The notes under the pieces are model-generated. The model did not search any database, was not told the DNA's origin, and saw only the letters and a list, made by a program, of their open reading frames with translations. DNA of 64,000 bases, taken from assembly GCF_003590795.1 (NCBI RefSeq), contig NZ_QYUL01000003.1, forward strand, positions 1-64,000, read 5' to 3'. The translations under genes were made by a program, and so were the position numbers. Shown in pieces: positions 52,235-60,290 of this stretch. The stretch is from Azospirillum cavernae. Lineage in GTDB: Bacteria; Pseudomonadota; Alphaproteobacteria; Azospirillales; Azospirillaceae. How positions within the stretch are numbered: the first letter of the stretch is position 1; each line of letters begins with the position of its first letter.

Positions 52235-52861
52235 ATGCGCGCGAAAACATGGATGTGGGGCGCCGGCGCGGCCTTGGCGCTGGCTCTGACGGTGGGCGCG
52301 CTGTGGTCGCAAATCGGCGCGGCCAAACACACGGCGGACAATGGCAAGGCGCTGCTGGCGGCGCTGGGCGGCCCCTTTTCCCTGACCGACCAAAACGGGC
52401 GCACCGTGACCGACCGCGATTTCCACGGTCGGGTGGTGGCGCTGTTCTTCGGCTACACCTTTTGCCCGGACATCTGCCCGACCGATTTGCAGATCCTGGC
52501 GGAGGCGCTGGACAAGCTCGGCCCGCGCGCTGACGGGGTGCAGCCGCTGTTCGTCACCATCGACCCGCAACGCGACACACCGGCCCAATTGGCGGAGTTC
52601 ACCACGATGTTCAGCCCGCGCATTCTGGGCCTGACCGGAACCCCCGAACAAATCGCCGACGCCGCCAAACGCTACCGCGCCTATTACGCCCGCGCCAAGG
52701 GCGGCGACGGGGACGCCTACACCATGGACCACTCGGCCTTTCTCTACTTGCTCGACCGTCAAGGCAAACTGGCGGAGGTTCTGCCCCACGCCACCCCGGC
52801 GGATCGGGTGGCGGCGGCGCTCACCAATCTGCTTGACCAAAAGCCCGGCCCGCAATCCTGA
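52235..52861 (+). CDS. SCO1/SenC family copper-binding thioredoxin-fold protein
   Basis: 208 residues. One N-terminal membrane anchor (WGAGAALALALTVGALW), then a thioredoxin-fold domain in the periplasm. The copper/thiol motif CPDIC is in FGYTFCPDICPTDL, the distal His in TMDHSAFLYLLD, and VTIDPQRDTPAQL is the usual SCO loop. SCO proteins deliver copper to heme-copper oxidases or act as thiol reductases; here the neighbour is copper-free cytochrome bd, so an oxidase-assembly role would be for another locus. Confidence 0.9.
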   Translation: MRAKTWMWGAGAALALALTVGALWSQIGAAKHTADNGKALLAALGGPFSLTDQNGRTVTDRDFHGRVVALFFGYTFCPDICPTDLQILAEALDKLGPRADGVQPLFVTIDPQRDTPAQLAEFTTMFSPRILGLTGTPEQIADAAKRYRAYYARAKGGDGDAYTMDHSAFLYLLDRQGKLAEVLPHATPADRVAAALTNLLDQKPGPQS

Positions 52862-52865
52862 CGAC

Positions 52866-54020
52866 TCAGGCGGCCTTGCGGCTGGCCACGCTGGACGCGG
52901 CGAAGGCGAAGCAGGCGGCGGCGGCGAAAAAGGCCAGCCCGTGCGGAACGAGGTCCATCGCCAGCCCGGCCAGAACCGGCCCGACCAGCGCGCCGACTCC
53001 CCACATCAGGCCCATGGCGGCGTAGATGCCGATCAGGTCGGATCCCTGGAACCGGCTGCCCACCACCGCCAGCATGATGGTGTAAACGCCGACGAAGGCC
53101 CCGCCCCAGACGAACAGCAGGGCGTAGGTGGCGATCTCGCTGGTCAGGGCCAGCGGCCAGACCAACGCGCCGAGGCCCGCCGCCAGAGCCAGCCCGCTGA
53201 CCAGCCGCATCCGGTCCATCCGGTCGCCCAGCCAGCCGATGGGCAGTTGCAGCAGAATGGCGCCGACCATCATGCAGGACATCAGCCGCGTCGCCCCGAC
53301 CTCGTTCCAACCCAGGCTGACCGCGTAGAGGGCCAGAAAGGACAGGCCAGCGGTTTCGATGGCCGCGTTCAGGGTGATGGCGCCGATGGCCACCGGGGCC
53401 AGACGCATGAAATACAGCGGGGTTTCCTTGGCCGGGTGGTCGAAGGCGGGGGCCGTGACCCGTGGCGAGGCGACGAACAGCGCCGCCGTCAGGGCGACCG
53501 CCGACCCGATCAGGAACGGCGTCGCCCCCGTCGTGCCGACGCTCGACAGGATCAACGGCCCGGCGGCGAAGCCCACCGACAGCGCCGCCGTGTAGGCCGC
53601 CATGGCGCGGGCGCGGGTGGCTTCCGTGCTCAGGCTGTTGGTCCAGGTTTCCGACAGGACGAACATCACCTCCGACGCCGCGCCCAGCAGGATCCGCAGG
53701 GGGAACCACAGCCACACCGGCGTGACGGGAAACAGCGCCAGAGTCGCGGCGGACAGAATCAGGGCCAGAATGACCAAGCGGCGGATGCCGACCCGCGCAA
53801 CGATGCGCGGCAGCAGAAAGGCCATGACCAGAACGCCCAGCGCGTGCATGGCGGCGTTCACGCCGATCAGCGCCTCGTCCATGTTCAGCTTCGCCAGATC
53901 CAGCGCGATCAGCGCGGCGCTGAGGCTGTAGGTCAGGCCGAACATCATCGCCGTGGCGATGACGGCGCCGCGCGACAGCAGGTTTCCCGTCACCATGTCG
54001 GCAGAGTTTTGTTCGGTCAT
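52866..54020 (-). CDS. MFS transporter (YcaD-like)
   Basis: 384 residues with about 12 membrane helices. The loop 2-3 motif reads LPRIVARVGIRRLVILALIL, and LSETWTNSLSTEATRARAMA matches the YcaD/Fsr-like branch. The C-half repeat has GWLGDRMDRMRLVSGLAL. Substrate unknown. Its ATG overlaps the stop of the HdeD-fusion gene by four bases. Confidence 0.85.
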   Translation of the reverse strand: MTEQNSADMVTGNLLSRGAVIATAMMFGLTYSLSAALIALDLAKLNMDEALIGVNAAMHALGVLVMAFLLPRIVARVGIRRLVILALILSAATLALFPVTPVWLWFPLRILLGAASEVMFVLSETWTNSLSTEATRARAMAAYTAALSVGFAAGPLILSSVGTTGATPFLIGSAVALTAALFVASPRVTAPAFDHPAKETPLYFMRLAPVAIGAITLNAAIETAGLSFLALYAVSLGWNEVGATRLMSCMMVGAILLQLPIGWLGDRMDRMRLVSGLALAAGLGALVWPLALTSEIATYALLFVWGGAFVGVYTIMLAVVGSRFQGSDLIGIYAAMGLMWGVGALVGPVLAGLAMDLVPHGLAFFAAAACFAFAASSVASRKAA

Positions 54021-55348
54021 GAGGCGACAATGTCCAGGCTGGGGGTTTCACGGCGCCGACGGGCCAGCGCCGCGCGCAGCCGCGTGATCCAGGATTGCTC
54101 CGGCCGCTCCACAATGTTGGCCAGCGCGCGGGCGTAGTCCAGCAGCAGACCCGGCGTCCATGTCATCGAGGAGGCCCGGCTGCGGATCATCGACGCCACC
54201 CACAGATCGGGATTCAGCAGCAACCGGACCAGCCGCGACCAGGGCGAATCGCTGACCAGCACCCCTTCCAACGCGGCGTCGAGCGCGGCGGCGACGAGCA
54301 CCGAACAGTTGCGGTTGGTCAGGTTGTAACGGTTGTCCTGCCGGTATCCGGCCCAATAGACCCGCAAGCGCCGTTGGCTGTAGGTGCGGAACGTCACGCA
54401 GGCGTCCGCCTCGCACCAGGACGCGACCTCTTCCGCGTAAGAGCCGATGAAGCGGCCCGCGACGTCGTTCTCGGGTTTGGAACTGACCGTCGTCAAAAAA
54501 CTCTGTTCGGTATGCTCGATCTCAACCGCCGGGTAATGGCTGATGTAGAGGTCGGGCGACAGCTCCAGCGCGGTGTGCCCGGTGGAAATCACGCCGTTTT
54601 GATCGACGGCGGCCAGATAGCGGTCGATCAGCGGGCGGCGCTCTGGCGCGCCAATCGACCCGGCGGGGGTCCAGACGCGGACGATGATCGGGTGTTCATG
54701 CTCCTGCGGCGGATCCTCGCCAATCAGCACCGGCGCGTTGTCGTACCAGCCCCGATTCGAGAAGACCGGCAGCAGCAGGATCGCCGCCTCATCCTCCAGC
54801 GTGCGCAGAAGGAATCCCAGCCGCAACAGCAACCAACCGGACAGGCCGAGAAACAGCCCGACGCACAGCGCCGCGTTCCGGTCGGCGGGCAGCGGCCATT
54901 CCACCAGGATCATCAGCGCCATCGCCACTTCGCCCAGGCCGCACAGGGTGATGCCCCACCAACCGGAATAGCGGTAGAGCAGCGCCGAGGTCATGCGCGC
55001 CGCGCCGTCCACAATCAGGGCGATGGCGAAGAGGATGGCCAGCGCCCAATCGCTTTGAAAGGGCGCGGCCAGGATGAGGCCGCCGACCATCGCCGAGACG
55101 GCGGCCTTTGCCAGTCCAAAGCGGCGATCAACGCCGACCGGGGCGCACAGCGCCATCAGCCCGCCGATCAACCCATTGCCGACGAACACCAGCCCCAACG
55201 CCGCGTAGGTCAAATCCGTAACCGTCGCCGAGATGTCCAAGGCGAGAAGAAGCGCCAACACGACGAAGACGGCGCCGATCATGGCCAGAACGCTCCATTG
55301 GCGGCGGAACGCGCCTGGACCGATCAGCAACAAGGCCAACTTCACCAT
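54017..55348 (-). CDS. HdeD-like (DUF308) membrane protein fused to a papain-like domain
   Basis: 443 residues. Residues about 1-195 form six hydrophobic helices with the internal repeat of HdeD/DUF308 proteins (LTYAALGLVFVGNGLIGGLM, then LAILFAIALIVDGAARMTSA). Residues about 200-420 are soluble and contain ISTGHTALELSPDLYISHYP and, about 110 residues later, NLTNRNCSVLVAAALDAAL. An N-terminal His and a later Cys at a helix start is the arrangement of permuted papain-like (LRAT/YiiX-type) thiol enzymes. Peptidase, amidase or acyltransferase activity is inferred from those motifs alone. Coupled to an MFS gene. Confidence 0.75.
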   Translation of the reverse strand: MVKLALLLIGPGAFRRQWSVLAMIGAVFVVLALLLALDISATVTDLTYAALGLVFVGNGLIGGLMALCAPVGVDRRFGLAKAAVSAMVGGLILAAPFQSDWALAILFAIALIVDGAARMTSALLYRYSGWWGITLCGLGEVAMALMILVEWPLPADRNAALCVGLFLGLSGWLLLRLGFLLRTLEDEAAILLLPVFSNRGWYDNAPVLIGEDPPQEHEHPIIVRVWTPAGSIGAPERRPLIDRYLAAVDQNGVISTGHTALELSPDLYISHYPAVEIEHTEQSFLTTVSSKPENDVAGRFIGSYAEEVASWCEADACVTFRTYSQRRLRVYWAGYRQDNRYNLTNRNCSVLVAAALDAALEGVLVSDSPWSRLVRLLLNPDLWVASMIRSRASSMTWTPGLLLDYARALANIVERPEQSWITRLRAALARRRRETPSLDIVAS

Positions 55349-55424
55349 GCCATCACCCGAAACCGAAAATCCCCATCACCATAAGGGGTGAATTCGCGGG
55401 CGGGAAGGGTGATGGCGGGTTGGT

Positions 55425-56234
55425 TCAGGTGGGTTTCAGCAACCAACGATGTTCCGGCGCGGTGTTGAAGTGCCAAGCCCGGCGCGGTCCGGCCATCACG
55501 TTCAGGTAATAGCCGGTGTAGCCGTGCGCCGCCCCGACCGGGTGATAGCCGCGCGGCACCAGCACCAGATCGCCATTTTCCACCGCCATTGCCTCGTCCA
55601 GCGAACGGTCGTCGGTGTAGACGCGTTGGAAGGCGAAGCCCTGCGGCGGGTCGATTCGGTGGTAATAGGTCTCTTCAAGCTGGGTTTCCGCCCCGCCATC
55701 ATCCTGGTCATGCTTGTGCGGCGGGTAGCTCGACCAGTTGCCGGGCGGGGTGATGACCTCGACCACCAGCAGGCTGTCGGCGGGTTGCGAGTCGGGCAGG
55801 ATGTCGAAGACATGGCGGGTGTTGCTGCCCTGGCCGCGCACGGAGGCCGCGACGTCGTCGGGGCGGATCAAGCGCACGGGGATGCCGCCGTTCAGGCCGG
55901 GGGCGCTGCACACCGCCAATTCCAGCGCGCTGGTCGCCCGCACCCGCCACGCAGCGCCCTGCGGCACATAGACGGCGTAGGGGCGCTTGTCCTCGAACGG
56001 ACTCATGCGGTCGCCGATTTCGGCCCAATCTTGATCGCCCGCCATCACCGACGCCTTCCCGGCGACCAGAACCAAACAGGTTTCACGGTCGGCGCTGTGG
56101 CCGCTCACGCTTTGCCCGGTTTCCAATTGGTAAAGGTCAAAACCGACGCACGCCCAACCCGCCGAGTCCGGGGTCACATGATGGACGCGCCCGGATTCGT
56201 CCGGGGTGTGGTTGCGCAGCAGCAGCCTGCTCAT
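55425..56234 (-). CDS. iolB: 5-deoxy-glucuronate isomerase
   Basis: 269 residues, bicupin. The metal site is in SYPPHKHDQDD, with Glu in LEETYYHRIDPPQGFAFQRV and the later His in LVPRGYHPVGAAHGYTGYY; these blocks are diagnostic of IolB, which isomerises 5-deoxy-glucuronate in myo-inositol catabolism. The ATG at 56234 gives the family N-terminus (MSRLLLRNH). It is divergent from the porin; the RpiR and Gfo/Idh genes downstream complete an inositol context. Confidence 0.94.
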   Translation of the reverse strand: MSRLLLRNHTPDESGRVHHVTPDSAGWACVGFDLYQLETGQSVSGHSADRETCLVLVAGKASVMAGDQDWAEIGDRMSPFEDKRPYAVYVPQGAAWRVRATSALELAVCSAPGLNGGIPVRLIRPDDVAASVRGQGSNTRHVFDILPDSQPADSLLVVEVITPPGNWSSYPPHKHDQDDGGAETQLEETYYHRIDPPQGFAFQRVYTDDRSLDEAMAVENGDLVLVPRGYHPVGAAHGYTGYYLNVMAGPRRAWHFNTAPEHRWLLKPT

Positions 56235-56396
56235 GGTCTGGTCATCCCTGTTCACGCGCTTGAAAAGGCCGCGCCCAACAATAGGGCGGTGTGGCGGCAT
56301 TTTACATTCCATCCATTCCCAATAATAGAATTTTTTTTCTGATTGTTTTTCCGCATTGCGACTTCGCACGCGCAAAATGGTCGCTGTGCGGCGTTT

Positions 56397-56426
56397 TTGA
56401 CACAGTTTTGTACGAAAGCGTATGAA
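56397..56426 (+). promoter_or_regulatory. Candidate sigma-70 promoter of the porin gene
   Basis: TTGACA (56397-56402), 18-base spacer, TATGAA (56421-56426). It would give a leader of about 190 bases before the porin ATG, in an A/T-rich stretch that stands out from the surroundings. Confidence 0.6.
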
Positions 56427-56443
56427 TTTCCGATTCTGGATTG

Positions 56444-56500
56444 CCGGAATTTCAGAATTATCGTTCTGTGTCTCTGGGCGATCCGCCAGAGAAATTCCGG
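56444..56500 (+). ncRNA. Possible three-way-junction RNA structure in the porin leader
   Basis: An outer stem pairs CCGGAATTTC (56444-56453) with GAAATTCCGG (56491-56500). Inside are two hairpins: CAGAA-TTATCG-TTCTG (56453-56468) and TCTCTGG-N8-CCAGAGA (56471-56492). The helices meet at a junction; a few end bases are shared, so at most 9, 5 and 6-7 pairs form together. No known RNA family recognised. Could be a regulatory leader or a small RNA. Confidence 0.45.
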
Positions 56501-56573
56501 TTTCGGAACAGATTTGGAATGTTCAGTCCATCAAGGCCGCCCCACAGCGGTCAAGAACGGTCACAAAGACCAG

Positions 56574-56593
56574 CGGTTCGGCCAACCGAACCG
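56574..56593 (+). promoter_or_regulatory. Perfect 8-bp hairpin just before the porin ribosome site
   Basis: CGGTTCGG-CCAA-CCGAACCG, ending 15 bases before the GGAGG site at 56609-56613. No T-run. It may affect translation or stability of the abundant porin mRNA. Confidence 0.55.
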
Positions 56594-56623
56594 GCGAACC
56601 ATCAGCTTGGAGGAAAAATCCGC

Positions 56624-57766
56624 ATGTCACGTTTTGCTCTGCTGCTCGGCGCGGCCACGGTCGCGCTCGCGTCCGGTTCGGCCATGGCGCAATCCAAGTC
56701 GAAGTTCGACATCATCGTCGGCGGCGACGCCTATTTTGAAGCCGGTTTCGTCGGCCAGGACCGCGACGCCGGTCTGCGCTCGACCGACTTCCGCAACCGT
56801 CTGCGTCTGGTCGTCACCCCGATCGCCAAGGCTGACAACGGTTTGGAATATGGCGCGCGCATCCGTTTCGGCACCGACACGCCGAACGCCAACCGCGCCA
56901 CCGTCGCCGACCGCGCCTACATCTTCGCCAACGGCAGCTTCGGCACCGTCAGCGCCGGCATGCAGAACGGCCTGTCCGACGAATACGCCATCATCGCCCC
57001 GTCCGATTGGGGCACCGGCGGCGTCGATGGCTCCTTCCCGGCCTATTTCGGCAACACGTCCTCGCCCGGCACCACCGGCAATCTGCGCACGCTGATTTCC
57101 GGCAACAGCTCGACCCGCCTCACCTATCTGACGCCGAAATTCTCCGGCTTCCAGTTCGGCGTGACCTATCAGCCGAACTCCGACAGCGTGAACACCGACA
57201 TCAACCGTCTGAAGACCGCCGCCCCGAACGGCAACATCACGGGCGCCTACCGCGACGTGTTTGAAGTGGGCGGCAACTACGCCGGGGCCTTCGGCGACGT
57301 GACGCTGGGCGCCAGCCTCTATTATTCGGGCGGCAAGTCGAAGAACTCCTCGACCTCGACGGCGACCTACGAGGATCTGTCCTCGACCATGGCCGGTCTG
57401 TCGGTCGGCTATGGCGGCTTGAAGGTGGCGGGCAGCTACGCCTGGTCGGGCGACAGCGGCTACGTCAAGCGCTCCAGCCTCGCCACGGCGACCAGCCGCG
57501 AGAAGCAGAGCGTCTGGACCGTCGGCGCGCAATACACCTTCGGCGCGACCACGATCGGCGCGGCTTACCTCGACGCCCAGGACGCGGGCAGCTTGACGGC
57601 GGCGGGCAAGGCCAAGACCGAACTCATCACGCTGGGCGCCCGTTACGTCATCGCCCCCGGCTTCTCGGTCGGCCCGGAGTTCAACCATTTCAAGATCACG
57701 TCCGACGTCGCTGGCGCCAACGACAAGGGCAACATCTTCATCGCCCGCACCGATCTCGCTTTCTAA
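56624..57766 (+). CDS. General porin (Porin_4 type)
   Basis: 380 residues. Sec signal peptide (MSRFALLLGAATVALASGSA, cut after MAQ), then a 16-strand-type beta barrel rich in Gly, Tyr and Ser with turns such as NGLEYGARIRFGTDTPNANR and the loop-3-like segment YAIIAPSDWGTGGVDG. It ends in Phe (ARTDLAF), required for outer-membrane insertion. Codon use is strongly biased to C/G-ending preferred codons, as for highly expressed genes. Start at 56624 with GGAGG ten bases upstream. Probably the major porin; being beside iolB need not mean inositol specificity. Confidence 0.9.
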   Translation: MSRFALLLGAATVALASGSAMAQSKSKFDIIVGGDAYFEAGFVGQDRDAGLRSTDFRNRLRLVVTPIAKADNGLEYGARIRFGTDTPNANRATVADRAYIFANGSFGTVSAGMQNGLSDEYAIIAPSDWGTGGVDGSFPAYFGNTSSPGTTGNLRTLISGNSSTRLTYLTPKFSGFQFGVTYQPNSDSVNTDINRLKTAAPNGNITGAYRDVFEVGGNYAGAFGDVTLGASLYYSGGKSKNSSTSTATYEDLSSTMAGLSVGYGGLKVAGSYAWSGDSGYVKRSSLATATSREKQSVWTVGAQYTFGATTIGAAYLDAQDAGSLTAAGKAKTELITLGARYVIAPGFSVGPEFNHFKITSDVAGANDKGNIFIARTDLAF

Positions 57767-57904
57767 GCGGCGGTTTTTCCTGGTTGTTGTGGAGCTTCGT
57801 TCCGGCATGGCGTTTGTCCATCCCGCTCTGCTGGAACGTTCGCTTGCGCTCGTCTCTCGGGTGCGTCCCCTCTCGCGCTCTCCTGGCGAAAGAGGTCCTT
57901 CACG

Positions 57905-57935
57905 CCGGGCGGTGGTTTCACCGCCCGGTTTTTTT
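57905..57935 (+). terminator. Rho-independent terminator after the porin
   Basis: Stem CCGGGCGGTG (57905-57914) with CACCGCCCGG (57919-57928), GTTT loop, seven Ts. It is 139 bases past the porin stop and 17 before the end of the convergent RpiR gene. Confidence 0.93.
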
Positions 57936-57951
57936 CGTTCAACGCGCTGTG

Positions 57952-58797
57952 TCAGCGCCCGGCCTTGTCCTTGTCCAACCGTTGGCCCAACGCCACGATC
58001 AGGCTGACCGCCATGCACATGGTCGCGGTCAGGGAGCGAAAGCCCTTCACCTGCGCGTCTTCCACCGCCAGCGTCACCCCGGCCAGCGGCATGATCGGGC
58101 TGAGCGTTCCGTCGGTGATTCCCAGAACGGGGACGCCGTTTTCCGCCGCCAGACGGCAGATGTCCACCGTGTCTTCCGAATAGGGTTTGAAGCTGATGGC
58201 CACCAGAAGATCACGGTCGCCAATCGCCTGAACCTGCTGGCGCAGCATGCCGCCCAAGCCGTCGAGCAGCACCGTGCGCCGCCCCAACCGCCCCAGCGCG
58301 TAGCCCAGATAGGCCGCCACCGGAAAAGACCGCCGCTGCCCCATGACATAGATGTGCTCGGCCCGCTCCAGCAGATCGAGGGCGCGGTCCAGATCGGTCG
58401 CCGTCAACTCCTGCCGCAAATGCTCCAGCGCGTTGATGCCCGCGTCGATGAAATGCTCCAGCACGCGCGAGGCGTCGGACAGGCCGGGGCCGCCCTCGGT
58501 CAGCGCCCGGATGCGTTCCTTGTAATTGGGCATGTTGTCGGTCAGACGGGTGCGGAAGACGCGCTGCATCTCCGTGAAGCCGTCGAACCCCAGCGTCTTG
58601 GAAAAGCGAATCAGGGCCGAGGGCTGCACCCCGGCCCGTTCGGCGATCTGCGCCACGGTTTCCAGCGCCATGTCGTTCGGATTGGACAGCGCGTATTCGG
58701 CGATCTGCCGCAAACGCGGGCTGAGGCTGTTCTGACGCTGGGCGATGGCGGCCTGGAGAGCGGTGAAGCTCGTCGGCGCGTCGGTGTCTGGCTCCAT
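57952..58797 (-). CDS. RpiR-family regulator, probable inositol repressor
   Basis: 281 residues: N-terminal HTH_6 domain (about 10-85; AQIAERAGVQPSALIRFSKT, then LGFDGFTEMQRVFRTRL) and C-terminal SIS sugar-phosphate domain (about 125-265; AEHIYVMGQRRSFPVAAYLG, VAISFKPYSEDTVDICRLAA). RpiR regulators such as IolR control myo-inositol genes in related bacteria, and this one lies between iolB and the iolG-like gene. The ATG at 58797 starts close to the HTH. Confidence 0.88.
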   Translation of the reverse strand: MEPDTDAPTSFTALQAAIAQRQNSLSPRLRQIAEYALSNPNDMALETVAQIAERAGVQPSALIRFSKTLGFDGFTEMQRVFRTRLTDNMPNYKERIRALTEGGPGLSDASRVLEHFIDAGINALEHLRQELTATDLDRALDLLERAEHIYVMGQRRSFPVAAYLGYALGRLGRRTVLLDGLGGMLRQQVQAIGDRDLLVAISFKPYSEDTVDICRLAAENGVPVLGITDGTLSPIMPLAGVTLAVEDAQVKGFRSLTATMCMAVSLIVALGQRLDKDKAGR

Positions 58798-58838
58798 GGG
58801 GTGGGATCGGCCTGTCGGTGGGGCGCGGAACAGCGCGG

Positions 58839-58860
58839 ATTCTAGTAGAATAAATGTTCC
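58839..58860. promoter_or_regulatory. Palindrome in the rpiR promoter
   Basis: ATTCTAGTAGAAT (58839-58851), a perfect 6+1+6 palindrome 42 bases before the rpiR ATG. The overlapping minus-strand sequence GGAACATTTATTCT (58860-58847) is one base off GGAA-N6-TTCC, the motif reported for the RpiR-type inositol repressor of Sinorhizobium. Candidate autoregulatory site. Confidence 0.45.
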
Positions 58861-58945
58861 CGCTGCCCGAACCAAGCTTTGCGTTGCGCCCGACCGGCTG
58901 GGCGCAACGACGCAGGCGCGCCCGCCCTCAATCAACCGCAATCAT

Positions 58946-59458
58946 TCACGCCGCTTTCACGTCTGACAGGAAGCCTTCGACCTCATGGCGCAGGCGGCGG
59001 CTTTCGTGGGTCAGCCCGTCGGCTTCGTCGCGGACCAGACCGGCGGCGGCGCCGGTTTCCGCCGCCGCGTCGGTGACGCTGGCGATGCGGCGGGTGACAG
59101 GGGCGGCGCTGTCCGACACCTCGGCGGCGTTGCGCGAGATGGTGCGGGTGGCGGCGCCCTGCTGATCGACGGCGGCGGCGATGGCGGCGGAAATGCGCGA
59201 CACGTCGCGGATGACCGCACCGATGCCCTCAATGGCGGCGACCGCCGCGCGGCTGGCGGTTTGCAGGCTGCCGACTTGGCGCACGATGTCCTCGGTCGCC
59301 CGCCCGGTCTGTTCGGCCAGCGATTTCACCTCTCCGGCCACCACGGCGAAGCCCTTGCCCGCCTCGCCGGCGCGCGCCGCCTCGATGGTGGCGTTCAGCG
59401 CCAGAAGGTTGGTTTGCTTGGTGATCGCGGTGATGAGCGCCGTCACCTCGTCGATCAA
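58946..59458 (-). pseudogene. Beheaded methyl-accepting chemotaxis protein (C-terminal signalling part only)
   Basis: About 170 codons encode the tip and descending arm of an MCP signalling domain: [20 protein letters not shown], then [20 protein letters not shown], ending FLSDVKAA. Sensor, membrane, HAMP and ascending-arm sequences are all missing. Homology stops at about 59459, with an in-frame TAG right before the first codon, exactly where base composition falls sharply. The sequence to the right is not MCP on either strand, so the 5' part has been deleted or replaced. It could still make a soluble fragment from a TTG, but without a ribosome site. Confidence 0.82.
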
Positions 59459-59489
59459 CTATCCTTGTAAGCTACAGGAAAGATAATTT

Positions 59490-59536
59490 TTAGTCCTCAA
59501 GCAAGGTAAGCTATGCTTACCTTGCTTGAGGACTAA
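59490..59536. repeat. 22-bp perfect inverted repeat with 3-base loop
   Basis: Arms 59490-59511 and 59515-59536 (left arm starts TTAGTCCTCAAGCAAGG), loop TAT. Every base pairs. It lies 30 bases inside the low-GC segment, beside the MCP break. No T-run follows in either direction, so it is not an ordinary terminator; it could mark the end of an inserted element or bind a protein. Confidence 0.9.
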
Positions 59537-59621
59537 GTGTCAATATCAAATCGAAATGTGCAAAAATTTGTTGACCCATGCAGTTCGCAACAGCCATGAT
59601 CCGTTTCAGAGGGGAGCGGTG

Positions 59622-60017
59622 ATGGCTGACGAGTATGAGCTTCAGTTGGAAACGCAAATTGCAGATTTTCTTGCAGAAATCGCTGCAATGAAAAAGCGTA
59701 CAACCCTGCTTAAAGAGCAATGCAGCGCATTGCGCTCTGCGCTGGACATTTATCGCAAATCAAGAGTTAAAAGAAAGTTGGCGCGCAAAAAAAATCAGCG
59801 CGAACTTGTTTTGGAATTGCTTGAAGAGGTATGGCCAAGAGGCTTGAAGCCGAGGCAGCTTGTAGAAGTTGCCAAGAAGCAGGGGTACGTTCTCAACGAA
59901 AATACTGTCGCATCACACTTAAGCCGGGCTTTAAAAGCCGGTCTAGTTGGGAGAACGCACTTACACGAATACATCCGCCCACCAGGCGGATATCGTGCCA
60001 AAGAAGCTACGGAATGA
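59622..60017 (+). CDS. Small coiled-coil plus winged-helix protein of the low-GC segment
   Basis: 131 residues, no named family recognised. Residues about 1-60 form a coiled coil (LQLETQIADFLAEIAAMKKR); a basic linker (RKSRVKRKLARKKNQ) leads to a winged-helix-like domain: LKPRQLVEVAKKQGYVLNEN then TVASHLSRALKAGLVGRTHL. This looks like a small DNA- or nucleic-acid-binding protein. GGGAG stands six bases before the ATG, and TTGACC-N18-CATGAT (59571-59600) may be its promoter. Codon use is A/T-richer than in neighbours, suggesting transfer. Its 3' end lies in a sequence repeated 252 bp downstream. Confidence 0.72.
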   Translation: MADEYELQLETQIADFLAEIAAMKKRTTLLKEQCSALRSALDIYRKSRVKRKLARKKNQRELVLELLEEVWPRGLKPRQLVEVAKKQGYVLNENTVASHLSRALKAGLVGRTHLHEYIRPPGGYRAKEATE

Positions 60018-60042
60018 CGCCCATCGGGCATCACGGGACGGT

Positions 60043-60131
60043 AGGGTGGTGGCGAAACTGGTAGACGCAATAGCTTTGCAAGCTATGTCCTTGGCCGGAA
60101 ATTGCGGGTTCGAGTCCCGTCCACCCCACCA
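60043..60131 (+). tRNA. Class II (leucine-type) tRNA with UGC (alanine) anticodon, copy 1
   Basis: 89 bases with an encoded CCA. D arm GCG-AAACTGGTAGA-CGC, anticodon arm ATAGC-TTTGCAA-GCTAT (anticodon TGC at 60077-60079), a long variable arm with a TCC-TTGGCC-GGA stem, T arm GCGGG-TTCGAGT-CCCGT and discriminator A. The D arm, GGTAGACGC and long variable arm are those of tRNA-Leu, but UGC reads alanine GCA/GCN codons. G3-C70 lacks the G3-U70 pair needed by alanyl-tRNA synthetase. The first acceptor pair is A1-C72, a mismatch, so this copy may be impaired. Confidence 0.85.
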
Positions 60132-60290
60132 GCGATCAAATTAGTGGTTTACCGAACGGTGAGTCGAACCTCCGCTGAGCCTTAAAGAGGGGCCAGTTCG
60201 GAAGGCGGACATAGATTAGAGTACATCCGCCCACCAGGAGGCATGTTCTTTGAACGACAGGATGATGCCCATCGGGCATCAAGGGTCGGT

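Noticed and set aside
59490..59536. Rho-independent terminator at the 22-bp hairpin
   Set aside because: No T-run follows on either strand.
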